Notes: generated from the sequence alone by a model not told the origin. Counted from the stretch's first letter, positions 17,356-27,832 are shown. The stretch: DNA of 64,000 nt from Brevibacillus ruminantium (GCF_023746555.1 NZ_CP098755.1:4166501-4230500); one strand, 5' to 3'. Numbers and translations are program-made.

Positions 17356-17988
17356 CTGCCTTGCTTTTTCGATTATTCGCTCCGCTTCCAGGTTCCTTCG
17401 CTCCCGCTCCCCTGTTTTCGTCCACTGGAGGAAACGGTCATCCAGCAGTTCTGTGAGAAGCTCGCGCTTGCGTTTTTCGTCCAGCGACAGCGCCAGCACG
17501 CGGCTGCGGATCGCTCCAAGAAACGCCGTATATTCCGCATATTCGGGACCGAAATACGTCTCCACCTGCCTGCGCAGCTTTTTGGCCAATCCCGGATTGT
17601 GTCCGCCCGTAGAGATGGCGATCTGCAAATCTCCCCGCTCCACAACGGAAGGAACCGTAAAGCTGCACAAATCCGGGCTGTCGACGACGTTCACCCATTG
17701 GTGAGGGCCGCAAGCCTGGTAGACGGCCAGATTGACAGCCGGATCGTTCGTCGCCGCGACCACGATCAAAGCATCCCGCACATCTTCCGGAACAAACGGC
17801 CGGCGAAACAGGGTAAGGCTCCCTTCCTTCGCCCATTCTTCGACCGCATGGGAGCAATCCGGGCTGACTACGACTATGTCCGCACCGGCAACGAGCAGGC
17901 CGCCGATCTTCCGCTCTGCTACCTGACCGCCGCCGACGACGAGACAGCGTTTGCCCTGCAGCTTGGCCATTATCGGGTAGAAGCCCAT
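17344..17988 (-). CDS. sirC: Precorrin-2 dehydrogenase (SirC/Met8-type)
   Basis: A 214-aa NAD-dependent enzyme that oxidises precorrin-2 to sirohydrochlorin (factor II), the substrate for cobalt insertion by CbiX. The N-terminus has a Rossmann nucleotide-binding motif (LVVGGGQVAERKI). The family stretches NDPAVN and ISTGGHNPGLAKKLR are present. It overlaps the upstream cobA gene by 19 bases and is the last gene of the operon. Some relatives also chelate iron; that activity cannot be judged here. Confidence 0.9.
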   Translation of the reverse strand: MGFYPIMAKLQGKRCLVVGGGQVAERKIGGLLVAGADIVVVSPDCSHAVEEWAKEGSLTLFRRPFVPEDVRDALIVVAATNDPAVNLAVYQACGPHQWVNVVDSPDLCSFTVPSVVERGDLQIAISTGGHNPGLAKKLRRQVETYFGPEYAEYTAFLGAIRSRVLALSLDEKRKRELLTELLDDRFLQWTKTGERERRNLEAERIIEKARQTGT

Positions 17989-18785
17989 GACCCTCTCTCC
18001 ATCCGCTCGAACCAGTTGATTTTCTCCCGCATGTTGACCACGTCGCCCACCAGGATAATCGCCGGGTTGGAGATGTGCGGACCTGCCGCCAGCCGTTCTT
18101 CGATATCAGCCAGAGTTCCCGTAACCGTCGTCTGCTCAGGCATGGTTCCCCAGGCGATCACGGCGACAGGCGTTTCAGGCGCGCGGCCGTGGGCAATAAG
18201 TTGTTTGCGAATGAACGGAAGATTGCCCACTCCCATGTAAAAGGCAACGGTATCGATGCCTTTCGCCAGCGCCTGCCATTTGTCGCTGACCGTGTCCTCT
18301 GCGACATCCATATTCGTCGTTTCCGCTCTGCCCTCGCGCAAATGCCCGGTCACCACGGCAAACGACGATCCGTACTCCCGATGAGTTACCGGAATGCCCG
18401 CGTAAGCCGGAACAGCTATACCCGCTGTCACGCCGGGGACAATCTCGAACGGAATGCCGTGCTGGGCCAGATGCTCCGCTTCCTCGCCCACTCTGCCGAA
18501 AACGCATGGATCGCCGCCCTTGAGACGGACGACCGTCTTGCCTTCCAGCGCCTTTTCCGCAAGCAAGGCGTTGATTGTCTCCTGCCGCATCGTGTGGTTG
18601 TCCGGAAGCTTGCCGCAGTAGATGCGCTCCGCTTCTGCCGGGGCATGCTCCAGCAAGGCGGGGTTGGCCAGCCGGTCGTAGATGACCACTTCGGCCTGTT
18701 GCAAGCATTCCAATCCTTTGACGGTAATCAGCTTGGGATCACCGGGACCTGCTCCGACGAGGTAAACCCGACCCGGCCGGCTCAT
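17970..18785 (-). CDS. cobA: Uroporphyrinogen-III C-methyltransferase
   Basis: A 271-aa SAM-dependent methyltransferase that makes precorrin-2 from uroporphyrinogen III by methylation at C2 and C7. The SAM site GAGPGDP is at residues 11-17, followed by VIYDRL, the RLKGGDP motif and the PGVTAG loop, all standard for SUMT. It overlaps both neighbours (cobT by 4 bases). It is a stand-alone SUMT, with the dehydrogenase as a separate gene, unlike the CysG fusion of enterics. Confidence 0.95.
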   Translation of the reverse strand: MSRPGRVYLVGAGPGDPKLITVKGLECLQQAEVVIYDRLANPALLEHAPAEAERIYCGKLPDNHTMRQETINALLAEKALEGKTVVRLKGGDPCVFGRVGEEAEHLAQHGIPFEIVPGVTAGIAVPAYAGIPVTHREYGSSFAVVTGHLREGRAETTNMDVAEDTVSDKWQALAKGIDTVAFYMGVGNLPFIRKQLIAHGRAPETPVAVIAWGTMPEQTTVTGTLADIEERLAAGPHISNPAIILVGDVVNMREKINWFERMERGSWASTR

Positions 18786-19837
18786 TGGTTGCTCACCCCG
18801 GCAGAGGCAAATGTCGCCATCTCCCGCAGCATCCGCGTCGCCGCTTCCACGATCGGAAAGGCCACTGCTGCGCCGCTGCCTTCTCCCAGACGCAGCTCCA
18901 GATCCACCAGCGGTTCTTTCTCCAGGACGGACAAAACGAAGGTATGTCCCGGCTCCTGTGAGCGATGTCCAGCGACGAGATAATCCCCAGCAGCCGGGCA
19001 GAGCCTCACCGCCAAGAGAGCGGCGACCGTCGTGATAAAGCCGTCCAGCAATACCGGGACGCGGTGAGAGGCAGCAGCCAGGATGGCGCCTGCCATCGCC
19101 CCGATCTCCAAACCTCCGACTTTGGCCAGCACATCAAGCGGGTCGCTCGCATCCGGCTGATGGAGAGACAGAGCCTCTTTTACCACCGCTTTTTTCTTTT
19201 CCCATTTCTCATCGCAGACACCCGTACCGCGACCGACGAGCTGATCGGGCTCTGCTTTTGTCAGGGCGGCCAGCATTGCACTGCTCGCAGTTGTGTTGCC
19301 AATACCCATCTCGCCGACGATCAGCAGCCTTGCCCCCTCGGCAATGACTGCTTCCGCGCTCGCAAAGCCAGCCTGCACGCAGGCTTCCGCTTCCTCTCTG
19401 CTCATCGCCCACTCGCGCAGCATGCTGGCTGTTCCGAGTCGTACTTTTTTCGTCCAGACACCCGGTGCTTCCACATCTACAGCAACACCGACATCGACGA
19501 CGTGAAGCAGCGCGCCGATCTGACGGCCAAATACATTGATCGCCGCGCCGCCATGCGCAAAGTTGGCGACCATCTGGGCCGTTACTTCCTGCGGATAGGC
19601 AGAGACGCCTTCAGCCGCTACGCCGTGATCGGCGGCAAAGACAAGGATGCCCGGTGGTGTGACGACTGGAAACGGCTCGCCCGTGATCGCCGCTAACTGT
19701 ACAGCCAGCTTCTCCAGTCTGCCCAGGCTGCCGAGCGGCTTTGTCAGTTGATCCACATGCGCACTCGCCTGCTCCCTCGCTTCTGCATGCAGCGGCTGCA
19801 CATCCTCCAGACGATTTTTCCATTCAATCTGGCTCAC
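18782..19837 (-). CDS. cobT: Nicotinate-nucleotide:dimethylbenzimidazole phosphoribosyltransferase
   Basis: A 351-aa CobT enzyme that makes alpha-ribazole phosphate from NaMN and dimethylbenzimidazole for the lower ligand. Visible family motifs are LTKPLGSLGRLE near the N-terminus, VFAADHGVAAEGVSAYP, the GEMGIGNTTASSA loop, and the C-terminal GEGSGAAVAFP with the catalytic Glu. The length is typical. It lies 2 bases downstream of the cbiP stop and overlaps cobA by 4 bases. Confidence 0.95.
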   Translation of the reverse strand: MSQIEWKNRLEDVQPLHAEAREQASAHVDQLTKPLGSLGRLEKLAVQLAAITGEPFPVVTPPGILVFAADHGVAAEGVSAYPQEVTAQMVANFAHGGAAINVFGRQIGALLHVVDVGVAVDVEAPGVWTKKVRLGTASMLREWAMSREEAEACVQAGFASAEAVIAEGARLLIVGEMGIGNTTASSAMLAALTKAEPDQLVGRGTGVCDEKWEKKKAVVKEALSLHQPDASDPLDVLAKVGGLEIGAMAGAILAAASHRVPVLLDGFITTVAALLAVRLCPAAGDYLVAGHRSQEPGHTFVLSVLEKEPLVDLELRLGEGSGAAVAFPIVEAATRMLREMATFASAGVSNQ

Positions 19838-19839
19838 AT

Positions 19840-21468
19840 TTATTCACTCCCCTGAAAAGCTCTCATCTGCTCTTCGATTCTGTCTATACGCACATGCTTT
19901 CTCACCGTTTCCGCAATCAGCTCAAAGCCCTGTTCTCTCAAGGCGACGAAGGAAGGGCGCTGGGTGATCGGAGCGAGTCCCTTTTTCTCGCGAAGGAGAT
20001 TCAAGAGGCGCATCCGGAGCGGATCATTGTGAAACAACCCGTGAAAGTAGGAACCCAGCACCTGCCGCTCTTCCTGGCAGTACCCGTCCGTGCGATCCTG
20101 CATCTGGATAAACGGAGAGCACTGCTGTGTGAAATGCGACTGGCCCATGTGGATTTCGTAGCCTTCCACATCGATCTGGCTGCCGCCCAGCCTTGCCGTC
20201 CCCCGTGACAGCACCGTTGTCTTCTGCTCTTTCAGCGTCGTTTCCATCGGAATTAAGCCGATGCCGGGTGCCGTTTTCAACGGAGACTCCACGCCAGCCG
20301 GATCATGTATCGCGCTGCCCAGCATCTGATAGCCGCCGCAAATCCCGGCCAAGAAGGTACGTCCGCTCTGATGTAAAGTGAGGATTGCTTGCTCCAATCC
20401 GGTTTCCCGAAGAAAAAGCAGATCCTCCAGGGTGTTTTTGCTCCCAGGCAAAATGATCAGGTCAGGCTCACCCAGCTCTTCCGTACGGGTGACAAAGCGG
20501 ACCCGGCAATCCGGCTCCACGAAAAACGGATCGATATCGGTAAAATTGGAGATGCGCGGATAGCGAATCACGGCAATGTCGATCTCGCCCGTCTTTTCCA
20601 CATTTCCCTGATAGCGGTGCAGGATCAGCGAATCCTCCGCGTCAATCCAGAGATCAGGAATATAGGGAACGACCCCGAGCACCGGCACTCCGGTGTACTC
20701 TTCGAACCACGCAAGCCCTGGTTGCAAAAGCGAGAGATCCCCCCGAAAGCGGTTGATGATCACGCCGATGACCCGTTCGCGGTCTTGCGGCTCCAGAAGC
20801 TGCAGGGTTCCGACGAGGCTGGCAAAGACGCCGCCCCGCTCGATATCGGCGACGAGAATCACCGGCGCGTTGACCAGGCGGGCGACCCGCATATTGACCA
20901 GCTCGCGGTCGTTCAGGTTGACTTCCGCCGGGCTGCCCGCTCCCTCGATCACAATCCGCTCATACGATTCTGTCAGCCTGCGGTACGCCTCTTCGATCAC
21001 CCGCAAGCCCTGATCAAAAAACTCCGTACGGTAGGCCATCGCTTTCATGTTTCCATACGGCTCGCCGTTGACGACGATCTGCGATTCGGCATCCCGGGTG
21101 GGCTTGATCAGGATCGGATTCATGTCGGTCGTGGCAATGATTCCCGCCGCCTCTGCCTGCACCCCCTGGGCCCTGCCGATTTCCTTTCCGTCGATGGTTA
21201 CGTAGGAATTGAGCGCCATATTTTGCGATTTAAACGGGGCTGTCCTGTACCCATCCTGGGCAAAAATCCGGCAAAAAGCGGTTGCGATCACACTTTTTCC
21301 CGCATCCGAGCTGGTTCCCTGGATCATCAGCGGCAGAGTGGTGAACGATTTCGGCCTCGTTCCGACAGAAGCGGAAACTGCTGAAGTAGTGCTTACCTGA
21401 TCGGGAACGGATTGGTCCGAAACACCTTGGCCAGAGACTGCCCGATCCGTAATGGGCTGATCAGCCAC
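19840..21468 (-). CDS. cbiP: Cobyric acid synthase
   Basis: A 542-aa glutamine-dependent amidotransferase that amidates four side chains of adenosylcobyrinate diamide. The N-terminal P-loop domain (QGTSSDAGKS) starts only at about residue 49. A C-terminal glutamine amidotransferase domain carries the catalytic Cys in FLAGICGGYQM and a His near the end. The start is GTG behind GGGAGGTG. About 45 extra residues rich in Ser/Val/Asp/Gln precede the core and look like a low-complexity extension. It overlaps cbiA by 8 bases. Confidence 0.94.
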   Translation of the reverse strand: MADQPITDRAVSGQGVSDQSVPDQVSTTSAVSASVGTRPKSFTTLPLMIQGTSSDAGKSVIATAFCRIFAQDGYRTAPFKSQNMALNSYVTIDGKEIGRAQGVQAEAAGIIATTDMNPILIKPTRDAESQIVVNGEPYGNMKAMAYRTEFFDQGLRVIEEAYRRLTESYERIVIEGAGSPAEVNLNDRELVNMRVARLVNAPVILVADIERGGVFASLVGTLQLLEPQDRERVIGVIINRFRGDLSLLQPGLAWFEEYTGVPVLGVVPYIPDLWIDAEDSLILHRYQGNVEKTGEIDIAVIRYPRISNFTDIDPFFVEPDCRVRFVTRTEELGEPDLIILPGSKNTLEDLLFLRETGLEQAILTLHQSGRTFLAGICGGYQMLGSAIHDPAGVESPLKTAPGIGLIPMETTLKEQKTTVLSRGTARLGGSQIDVEGYEIHMGQSHFTQQCSPFIQMQDRTDGYCQEERQVLGSYFHGLFHNDPLRMRLLNLLREKKGLAPITQRPSFVALREQGFELIAETVRKHVRIDRIEEQMRAFQGSE

Positions 21469-22873
21469 CCGCTTTCACCTCCCGGCAACGCTCTACCCAA
21501 CGCTTGGCAAGTCCTGGATTGGAGGCAAAATGTAGATGGGTATAGCCAGCCACCAGATTGTCCTGGGCATAGCCCTCTGATTTGCTTCCCCGCATGCCTT
21601 TGGTCTGATAGGCGCAGGGGAGTTCAGAATCGGCAGCAAAGATTGAATAGTGAAATTCATGGCCTTTCGCCTGTTCATCCGATCCGAGCAGAAAATTGTT
21701 TGCCGTTCCCGTAATCTCCCGGTACCCGAGCGCCGCGAGCCGTTTTTGCATCGTCACCTTGCCCTTGATCAGGCCGACCATCGGGTAGCTGCTGCCATCT
21801 GTCGTCTCGATCGCTTCAGTCAGGTACATAAAACCGCCGCACTCGGCGAGTGTAGGCAGACCGGAGCGAATCGCCTTGCGAAAGGACGCCAGAACAGCTT
21901 CATTGCGGGACAGCTCCGCTGCAAATTCCTCCGGGAAACCGCCGCCGATGTACAGGCCATCTGCATCTTCGGGGACAGGCTCTCCGGCGAGAGGAGAGAA
22001 AAACAGCAGCTTTGCGCCATACGCTTGCAAAAGCTCGAAATTCTCCGGGTAGTAGAAATGAAAAGCCGGGTCTTTGGCCACGGCGATTTTCACCAGATCT
22101 TCTCCCGCTGCTTCAGATGGTGGATGCCCCGCTTCGCCAAGCGGTACTGCGGCAAACATCCGCGGCTCTACAGAAAGCGGCTCTGTTTTGGCAAGCTCCC
22201 ATATCTGATCCAGATCGACCGTATCGGCAATCAGCTCAGCCAAACGCTCAAACAATGGATTGAGCTCGCCCCGCTCCACAGAGGGAACCAGCCCGAGATG
22301 CCGCTCGGGAATCTCCAGGTCGCTCTCCCGCTTCAGGTAGCCGACCACAGGCACGCCGCACTCCTGCTCGATTGCCGTTTTGACGATTTTGTAGTGGCCC
22401 TCGCTGCCCACCTTGTTGGCGATCACGCCGACGATGCGCGCCTGCTGATTCAGCATTTGAAAGCCTTTGACAATGGCAGCGGCGCTGCGGGCCATGCTTT
22501 GCGCATTAATGACCAGCAAAACAGGCGTCTTCGTCAAGATGCTGATCTCCGCCGTGCTCCCTTTGTCATTGGTCGGGTCCTTGCCGTCGTACATGCCCAT
22601 GACGCCCTCAATGATGGCGATATCGGAACCGTTACTGCCTCGTGCAAAAATTTCCTTCATCGTATGATGATCCAGCATCCAACTGTCCAGATTGCGCGAG
22701 ACGCGCCCGGTAACGGCTGTATGGTAGGTCGGATCAATATAGTCGGGACCGCATTTGAAGCCTTGGACGACATGGCCCCTGCGCTTCAGTGCGGCCATCA
22801 GTCCGATGGTGACAGTGGTTTTTCCCGCACCGCTTCCCGTACCGGCGATGACGAGGCGACGACTCGTACTCAT
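21461..22873 (-). CDS. cbiA: Cobyrinate a,c-diamide synthase
   Basis: A 470-aa ATP- and glutamine-dependent enzyme that amidates the a and c side chains of cobyrinate. The N-terminus has the P-loop GTGSGAGKTTV. The C-terminal amidotransferase domain shows YIGGGFPEEFA and the nucleophile Cys in TLAECGGFMYL, with the His in HEFHYS. It overlaps cbiG by 4 bases upstream and cbiP by 8 bases downstream, so translation is tightly coupled. Confidence 0.95.
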   Translation of the reverse strand: MSTSRRLVIAGTGSGAGKTTVTIGLMAALKRRGHVVQGFKCGPDYIDPTYHTAVTGRVSRNLDSWMLDHHTMKEIFARGSNGSDIAIIEGVMGMYDGKDPTNDKGSTAEISILTKTPVLLVINAQSMARSAAAIVKGFQMLNQQARIVGVIANKVGSEGHYKIVKTAIEQECGVPVVGYLKRESDLEIPERHLGLVPSVERGELNPLFERLAELIADTVDLDQIWELAKTEPLSVEPRMFAAVPLGEAGHPPSEAAGEDLVKIAVAKDPAFHFYYPENFELLQAYGAKLLFFSPLAGEPVPEDADGLYIGGGFPEEFAAELSRNEAVLASFRKAIRSGLPTLAECGGFMYLTEAIETTDGSSYPMVGLIKGKVTMQKRLAALGYREITGTANNFLLGSDEQAKGHEFHYSIFAADSELPCAYQTKGMRGSKSEGYAQDNLVAGYTHLHFASNPGLAKRWVERCREVKAGG

Positions 22874-24012
22874 GGCCGTCCCTCCCCTCCGTATGGCATC
22901 AGCGCCACCGAGATGGTGACGTTGCCCGATTTTTTCTTGGTCAGCACGAGCTGATCGACGCCTGCAAACAGCTTCGCCGCCGGTTCGCTCACGCCGTAAG
23001 CGCCGGTAAACTTGTACACGGTCTCCGACGGCTCTTCCAGCGTGACACTGTTCAGCTCCTCCGGCGAATACCAGACAAACGGCCAGCCGTATTTGCCGCA
23101 GACCTCCAGCAGTCCCTGCTCATCCTTTTTCAGCTCAATCGTAGCCAGCGCCTTTACGCTCTTGATCGAGAAGCGCAGCTCTTCCAGTGTTTCCCGGATC
23201 ACCGCTTCGATCTCTTCGGCTGATGTGCCCCGGTTGCAGCCCATGCCCAGCACGATCACCTTGGGCCGATATAGAACGCCGTTATCGAGAATCGACTCTT
23301 CCTCGGGCGTCAGCAGCCTGTGGGTCACCACCAGTGCGCCATGCGGCTTGGCTGCCTGCGCAGCGGCAATTGTTTCGTATACCTGAATCGAAGGAGGCAT
23401 TGGCGTGTCATGCATCCACCAGTTGCGCTCGCCTGACTCCACGACCACAGCCACCGGCTCCTCGTTTACCACCGAAGCACTGACAGGAGTTAGCTTCTCG
23501 TCCGACTCCCACTCCCAGCCGAAGCGGCGGCCGAAGAGATCGACGGGGATCGTCTTTTGCACATCGGAGGCGGTCGTGATAATCGCGTTTGCCCCCAGCA
23601 CGGCTGCCACTTCCTTGGTCAGCTCGTTGGCACCGCCGAGATGGCCGGAAAGCACACTGATGACATTTTCTCCCCGATCATCGACGACGACGACGCCAGG
23701 GTCTGTTTTTTTATCTTGCAAAACCGGGGCAATCATCCGTACAACCGCGCCCAAAGAGATGATCAGGATCAATCCCTTGTAAGCGGGCCAAAGGGCGGGA
23801 AACAGCATCCGCACGCTGTTGGCGAAAAGCTGGATGCCTTTTGCCTCTTCGTCCCCGCGGGCGAATTTGCTCATGTAATACAGGTCCGTACCGGGAAAGC
23901 GCTGGTGCAGGTCGCGGGCCATCTCCACACCGTGCTTGGTGATCGCCACGATCGCGTACTCGCCGCGTTGTCTGATGGCCGGGATTACCCCTTCGGTCAG
24001 CTCGATAATCAT
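22870..24012 (-). CDS. cbiG: Cobalt-precorrin-5A hydrolase
   Basis: A 380-aa CbiG protein that opens the lactone of cobalt-precorrin-5A and releases acetaldehyde, a step specific to the anaerobic route. The N-terminal region has the family stretches VRMIAPVLQDKKTDPGVVVVDD and SVLSGHLGGAN. The C-terminal CbiG domain has VLGMGCNRGTSAEE. The overlaps with cbiF and cbiA are 4 bases each. Confidence 0.94.
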   Translation of the reverse strand: MIIELTEGVIPAIRQRGEYAIVAITKHGVEMARDLHQRFPGTDLYYMSKFARGDEEAKGIQLFANSVRMLFPALWPAYKGLILIISLGAVVRMIAPVLQDKKTDPGVVVVDDRGENVISVLSGHLGGANELTKEVAAVLGANAIITTASDVQKTIPVDLFGRRFGWEWESDEKLTPVSASVVNEEPVAVVVESGERNWWMHDTPMPPSIQVYETIAAAQAAKPHGALVVTHRLLTPEEESILDNGVLYRPKVIVLGMGCNRGTSAEEIEAVIRETLEELRFSIKSVKALATIELKKDEQGLLEVCGKYGWPFVWYSPEELNSVTLEEPSETVYKFTGAYGVSEPAAKLFAGVDQLVLTKKKSGNVTISVALMPYGGEGRP

Positions 24013-24791
24013 CCTTCTTTCACACCTTTTCTAAACCCGTGCGTAAAGGTTTTATCGTACAGCTTGGAGCGATGCTGCTCGCTTTTTGCGTGAATGTCCG
24101 GGTCCAGCGCCCAGCCGGCCAGGATCATCGCGTGGGAACGAATCCCGTTTTTGCCCATATCCGCATCCAAATGCTCCAGCGTCGTGCGGATGATGAGCTG
24201 GTCGGGCCAGCTTGCCCGCTGCACCACGGCTACCGGCGTATCCAGACTCCAGCCCGCCTCTGTCAGCTCCCGCACCACTTTTTTCGTCAGAGTGGCGCTT
24301 AAAAAGAGCGCGATGGTGCAATGATGCTCCGCCAAAGCGCGCAGCTTTTCCCGCTCGGGCACAGGCGTGCGTCCCTCCGCACGGGTCAGGATCAGCGTCT
24401 GGGTCAGCTCCGGAATCGTCAGCTCTGCACCCACCGCCGCTGCCGCCGCAAAGACGGAGCTAACACCAGGCACGATTTCCACCTCAATGCCCGCTTCTTT
24501 TAACAGTGCGATCTGCTCCATCGTCGCTCCGTATACCGCCGGATCGCCAGTATGCAGACGAACGACCATTTTTCCCTGACGGATACGGTCGATCAAGAGC
24601 CCAACCATCTCTTCCAGCGCCATGCCGGAGCTTTGCAGCACCTCCGCTTCCGGCTTTGCCTTTGCGACCAGCTCGTCATTGACCAGCGAATCGGTGTACA
24701 GCACGACATCTGCAGATTGAAGCAGCTTCAAGCCTTTTACTGTAATCAAATCCGGGTCGCCCGGTCCTGCGCCAACTATGTACAGCTTCAT
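24009..24791 (-). CDS. cbiF: Cobalt-precorrin-4 C11-methyltransferase
   Basis: A 260-aa SAM-dependent methyltransferase acting at C11. The protein starts [13 protein letters not shown] at 24791, with the ATG overlapping the cbiL stop. The longer open frame upstream of this lies within cbiL and is not coding. SAM-site GAGPGDP, the DSLVNDE stretch, RLHTGDPAVYG and PGVSSVFAAAA support the CbiF/CobM assignment. It sits between cbiL and cbiG. Confidence 0.94.
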   Translation of the reverse strand: MKLYIVGAGPGDPDLITVKGLKLLQSADVVLYTDSLVNDELVAKAKPEAEVLQSSGMALEEMVGLLIDRIRQGKMVVRLHTGDPAVYGATMEQIALLKEAGIEVEIVPGVSSVFAAAAAVGAELTIPELTQTLILTRAEGRTPVPEREKLRALAEHHCTIALFLSATLTKKVVRELTEAGWSLDTPVAVVQRASWPDQLIIRTTLEHLDADMGKNGIRSHAMILAGWALDPDIHAKSEQHRSKLYDKTFTHGFRKGVKEG

Positions 24792-25504
24792 CCCTTTTTC
24801 ACCACCATCAGCGTAAGATAGCCAAGCTCGGCCCGCTCCAGCTCGCGGACATTGGTCCAGATCATTTCCTCCGCGGAGGTTACTTTGGTCGCCACGGCTG
24901 CTTTGTCCACCAGGTCCATTTCCGCCAGCAGCCCGATGATCATCGGGAGAACCTTGGCTACTTTCAAAAAGATCACGCAATCATGCTCCCAGAGCGCCTT
25001 TCGCATCGCCTCGCGATCCTCAGTGGCCGGAATGATTCCGATTTGTTCATCACCGTCGGCAAGCGGCAGATTGAGCCGGGCTGCCGCACCGAGAAACGAT
25101 GAGATTCCCGGCACCGTTACGACGGGCACCTCGGGGTATTTTTCGTTCATGATCCTCAGCATGTGGATAAATGTGCTGTAAAAGAGCGGATCGCCTTCCG
25201 TCACGAAAGCGACATCCTTGCCCTCACGCAATCTCTCCCAAACGAGATCGGCTGTGTTGTTCCACTCCCGCTCCAGAATCTCTTTATCCTTGGTCATGGG
25301 AAAAACCAGCCCGAGCATCTCCTTGTCAGGCGCTGGCTTGACATACAGCTCGCAAATCTGGTGTGCGTAGCTTTTGCTGCCCATCCGTTTCTTGGGATAG
25401 GCGACGACAGGTGATTGCTGCAGCAGTCGAAATGCTTTGACCGTGATCAGCTCAGGGTCGCCGGGTCCGACGCCGATGCCGTAAAGTGTACCGATAGTTG
25501 TCAC
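24788..25504 (-). CDS. cbiL: Cobalt-precorrin-2 C20-methyltransferase
   Basis: A 238-aa SAM-dependent methyltransferase that acts on cobalt-sirohydrochlorin (cobalt-factor II) at C20. The N-terminal [16 protein letters not shown], the [10 protein letters not shown] motif and [11 protein letters not shown] support CbiL/CobI. Overlaps of 4 bases with cbiET upstream and cbiF downstream show coupled translation. Confidence 0.94.
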   Translation of the reverse strand: MTTIGTLYGIGVGPGDPELITVKAFRLLQQSPVVAYPKKRMGSKSYAHQICELYVKPAPDKEMLGLVFPMTKDKEILEREWNNTADLVWERLREGKDVAFVTEGDPLFYSTFIHMLRIMNEKYPEVPVVTVPGISSFLGAAARLNLPLADGDEQIGIIPATEDREAMRKALWEHDCVIFLKVAKVLPMIIGLLAEMDLVDKAAVATKVTSAEEMIWTNVRELERAELGYLTLMVVKKG

Positions 25505-26730
25505 TTGCTGTCTCCTCCTTGCTCCTCCTCCTGCTTGGCCCAGGCGGTGATGATATAGATCGGGTTTAACCCCTCAAAGCGGGTCATTGAGAGAATCGGC
25601 TTGCTCCGTGCAAGCTGGGCAAGCGTGACCGATGTCTCGAAGCCTTCTGCAGCAAATGCCTGCGTCGCTTCGTACAAGGTCTCGATGGTTGCCGCGTTGA
25701 CCACGATTCGTCCGTTTGGCTTCAGGCGGCTGCAGCAGATGCCGAGCAGCTCCCTTAGTTCACCGCCGCTGCCTCCGATAAAGACCGCGTCCGGGTCGGG
25801 AAACTGTTCCAGGCCCTCTGGCGCTTTGGCGTGGACAGTGGTGATATCAGTACGGAATTTCGCCATATTTTCATGGCAGTTGGCCAGATCGTCTGCGTTT
25901 TTCTCGACCGCATAGACCTCGCCTTCTCTGGCGATGCGGGCCGCTTCAATGGCTACGGAACCGGTGCAGGTGCCGATATCCCAGACGACGCTTTTGGCGT
26001 GCAGCTGGAGCTGTGCGATGCTCAGAATCCGCACTTCTTTTTTCGTAATCAGTCCCTTATCCGGTTTGCGCTGGGAAAACTGTTCGTCCGCGATTCCCAG
26101 GGGCCACACGGGACTGAGCCGCCGTTTTCGCAGGATGACCACGTTCAGCTCAGCGAAGACGCTGTCGGCCATCTCTTCTAGCGTGTACCAGCCGGTTCGC
26201 TCCTCGGCGCTGCCCAGATTTTCCCCGACAAAGGCATCGTATTCGGTCATTCCGAAGCGGAGCAAATAGCGGGCAATCGCTGCCGGATTGTTCTCCTGAT
26301 CGGTCAGCAGCGCTACTTTTTCCTTCCCGTCGATCCGCTGGGCCAGCCCCTTGATGCTGCGCCCGTGAACGCTTTGAAAAGAGGCATCCTGCCACGCCTC
26401 GCCCATTTTGGCAAAGGCGAGCTGAATCGAGCTGAGATGCGGGTAGATTTCCACCTTCAGTTTTTTCGCGAGCAGACTGCCGATCCCGTAGAAAAGCGGG
26501 TCGCCGGAAGCGAGGATGACTGTTTTTCGCTGTTCCTCGCGCAGTCCTTCGATGATGGCGGAGAGGCCGCCTTTCAGTACGCGCTTTTCCCCAGGATAAT
26601 CCGAAAAAAAGGAGAGATGCCGCTCTCCTCCAATCAACAGCTCACTCTCCGCAATCCACGTCCGGTACAACGGCAGCAGGCTTTGCACACCGTCATCACC
26701 GATTCCAATTACTTTCATCGCCTGTGTCAT
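25501..26730 (-). CDS. cbiET: Fused CbiE-CbiT precorrin C5,C15-methyltransferase/decarboxylase
   Basis: A 409-aa two-domain enzyme. Residues 5-205 form a CbiE (C5-methyltransferase) domain ([31 protein letters not shown]). Residues 215-400 form a CbiT class-I methyltransferase with motif [20 protein letters not shown], which decarboxylates the C12 side chain and methylates C15. This is the same order as CobL of the aerobic route, whereas many anaerobes keep the genes separate. The ATG follows AAAGGTGACGG and overlaps cbiD by 35 bases. Confidence 0.94.
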   Translation of the reverse strand: MTQAMKVIGIGDDGVQSLLPLYRTWIAESELLIGGERHLSFFSDYPGEKRVLKGGLSAIIEGLREEQRKTVILASGDPLFYGIGSLLAKKLKVEIYPHLSSIQLAFAKMGEAWQDASFQSVHGRSIKGLAQRIDGKEKVALLTDQENNPAAIARYLLRFGMTEYDAFVGENLGSAEERTGWYTLEEMADSVFAELNVVILRKRRLSPVWPLGIADEQFSQRKPDKGLITKKEVRILSIAQLQLHAKSVVWDIGTCTGSVAIEAARIAREGEVYAVEKNADDLANCHENMAKFRTDITTVHAKAPEGLEQFPDPDAVFIGGSGGELRELLGICCSRLKPNGRIVVNAATIETLYEATQAFAAEGFETSVTLAQLARSKPILSMTRFEGLNPIYIITAWAKQEEEQGGDSK

Positions 26731-27829
26731 GAACCGTCACCTTTCCCAACAGGGTTCCTTTCATCGTGATCAGCATGGTTTCGATCTCCATGCCGCCGTT
26801 TACCTCCCGCAGTCCCTGGCGCGAGCAGCTTTCGCAGAGCTTTTCAAAGAAGGCCGGATATTCTGCCATCATGTCTCCCACCTGGGAAGCGGTATTGGCT
26901 TCTCTTGCCTCCTGCACAAGCGCTTCCGGCGCCCCCGCCTCCTGAACGAGCTGCGCCAGAAAGCCAAAATCGACAGGTGCGCTTTTGGAGTGGACCATCA
27001 TGACGCCTTGGGCTACCTTGGAAAATTTACCCATCATTCCGACGAGGGTTACCTTTTCGATCCCTTTCAGCTTGCATTGCTTCAGGGCAAAGCCGACGAA
27101 ATCCCCCATCTCGACGAAGGCTTCCTCCGGCAGCTCCGGGTATTGCGACATGCCGAACTGTTCGCTTTTGCCCCCGGTGGAGAGGATAATATGGCGGCAG
27201 CCCATCTTCTGCGCGACATTGATCGCTTGCGCCACGCTGGCCTTGTAAGCGGAGGTGGAAAACGGCACGACGATCCCGCGCGTCCCGAGTATGGAGATGC
27301 CCCCGATGATTCCCAGCCGTCCGTTCAAGGTCTTCTTGGCAATTTCCTCGCCCGCAGGCACGGAAATGACGATCTTGATGCCTCGTTTGATCTCGTACTG
27401 ATCGAGTACCGACTGGGCCGTTTCCAGGATCATTTTGCGCGGGACGGGATTGATCGCCGCCTCTCCGATCGCCACGGGCAGACCGGGCTTTGTGACACGA
27501 CCGACGCCGATCCCTCCGTCCAGAACAATACCCGGCTCAGCCAGCCAGCTTACCCTACTAAGAATCAAGGCGCCGTGCGTCGCATCCGGATCATCCCCGC
27601 CGTCTTTGATGATGCCGGCTGTTGCTGACTGTGTATCGTACGCACAGCTCTCCATCTGAAACGTCACGTCCTGTCCAATCGGCAGACGGATCGTCGCCTC
27701 GCGCTGTTCTTCCTGCAAAATCAAGGCGGTAAGCGCCGCTTTGGTGGCTGCTGTGGCGCACGAACCGGTTGTATAGCCGTGACGTAATGGTTTTGCTTCC
27801 TTTTCGTCCGCAGTCGCTTTCCCCGCCAT
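26696..27829 (-). CDS. cbiD: Cobalt-precorrin-5B C1-methyltransferase
   Basis: A 377-aa CbiD protein, the anaerobic-pathway C1-methylating enzyme that does not resemble the other methyltransferases. The N-terminal [18 protein letters not shown] is the family hallmark. Further marks are [24 protein letters not shown] and [17 protein letters not shown] stretches. It overlaps cbiET by 35 bases and lies 3 bases after the cbiC stop. Confidence 0.95.
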   Translation of the reverse strand: MAGKATADEKEAKPLRHGYTTGSCATAATKAALTALILQEEQREATIRLPIGQDVTFQMESCAYDTQSATAGIIKDGGDDPDATHGALILSRVSWLAEPGIVLDGGIGVGRVTKPGLPVAIGEAAINPVPRKMILETAQSVLDQYEIKRGIKIVISVPAGEEIAKKTLNGRLGIIGGISILGTRGIVVPFSTSAYKASVAQAINVAQKMGCRHIILSTGGKSEQFGMSQYPELPEEAFVEMGDFVGFALKQCKLKGIEKVTLVGMMGKFSKVAQGVMMVHSKSAPVDFGFLAQLVQEAGAPEALVQEAREANTASQVGDMMAEYPAFFEKLCESCSRQGLREVNGGMEIETMLITMKGTLLGKVTVHDTGDESNWNR

Positions 27830-27832
27830 GTT

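Noticed and set aside
24792-24980. Longer N-terminus for CbiF
   Set aside because: The extra residues lie inside cbiL and are not homologous to the family; the ATG at 24791 gives a standard start.
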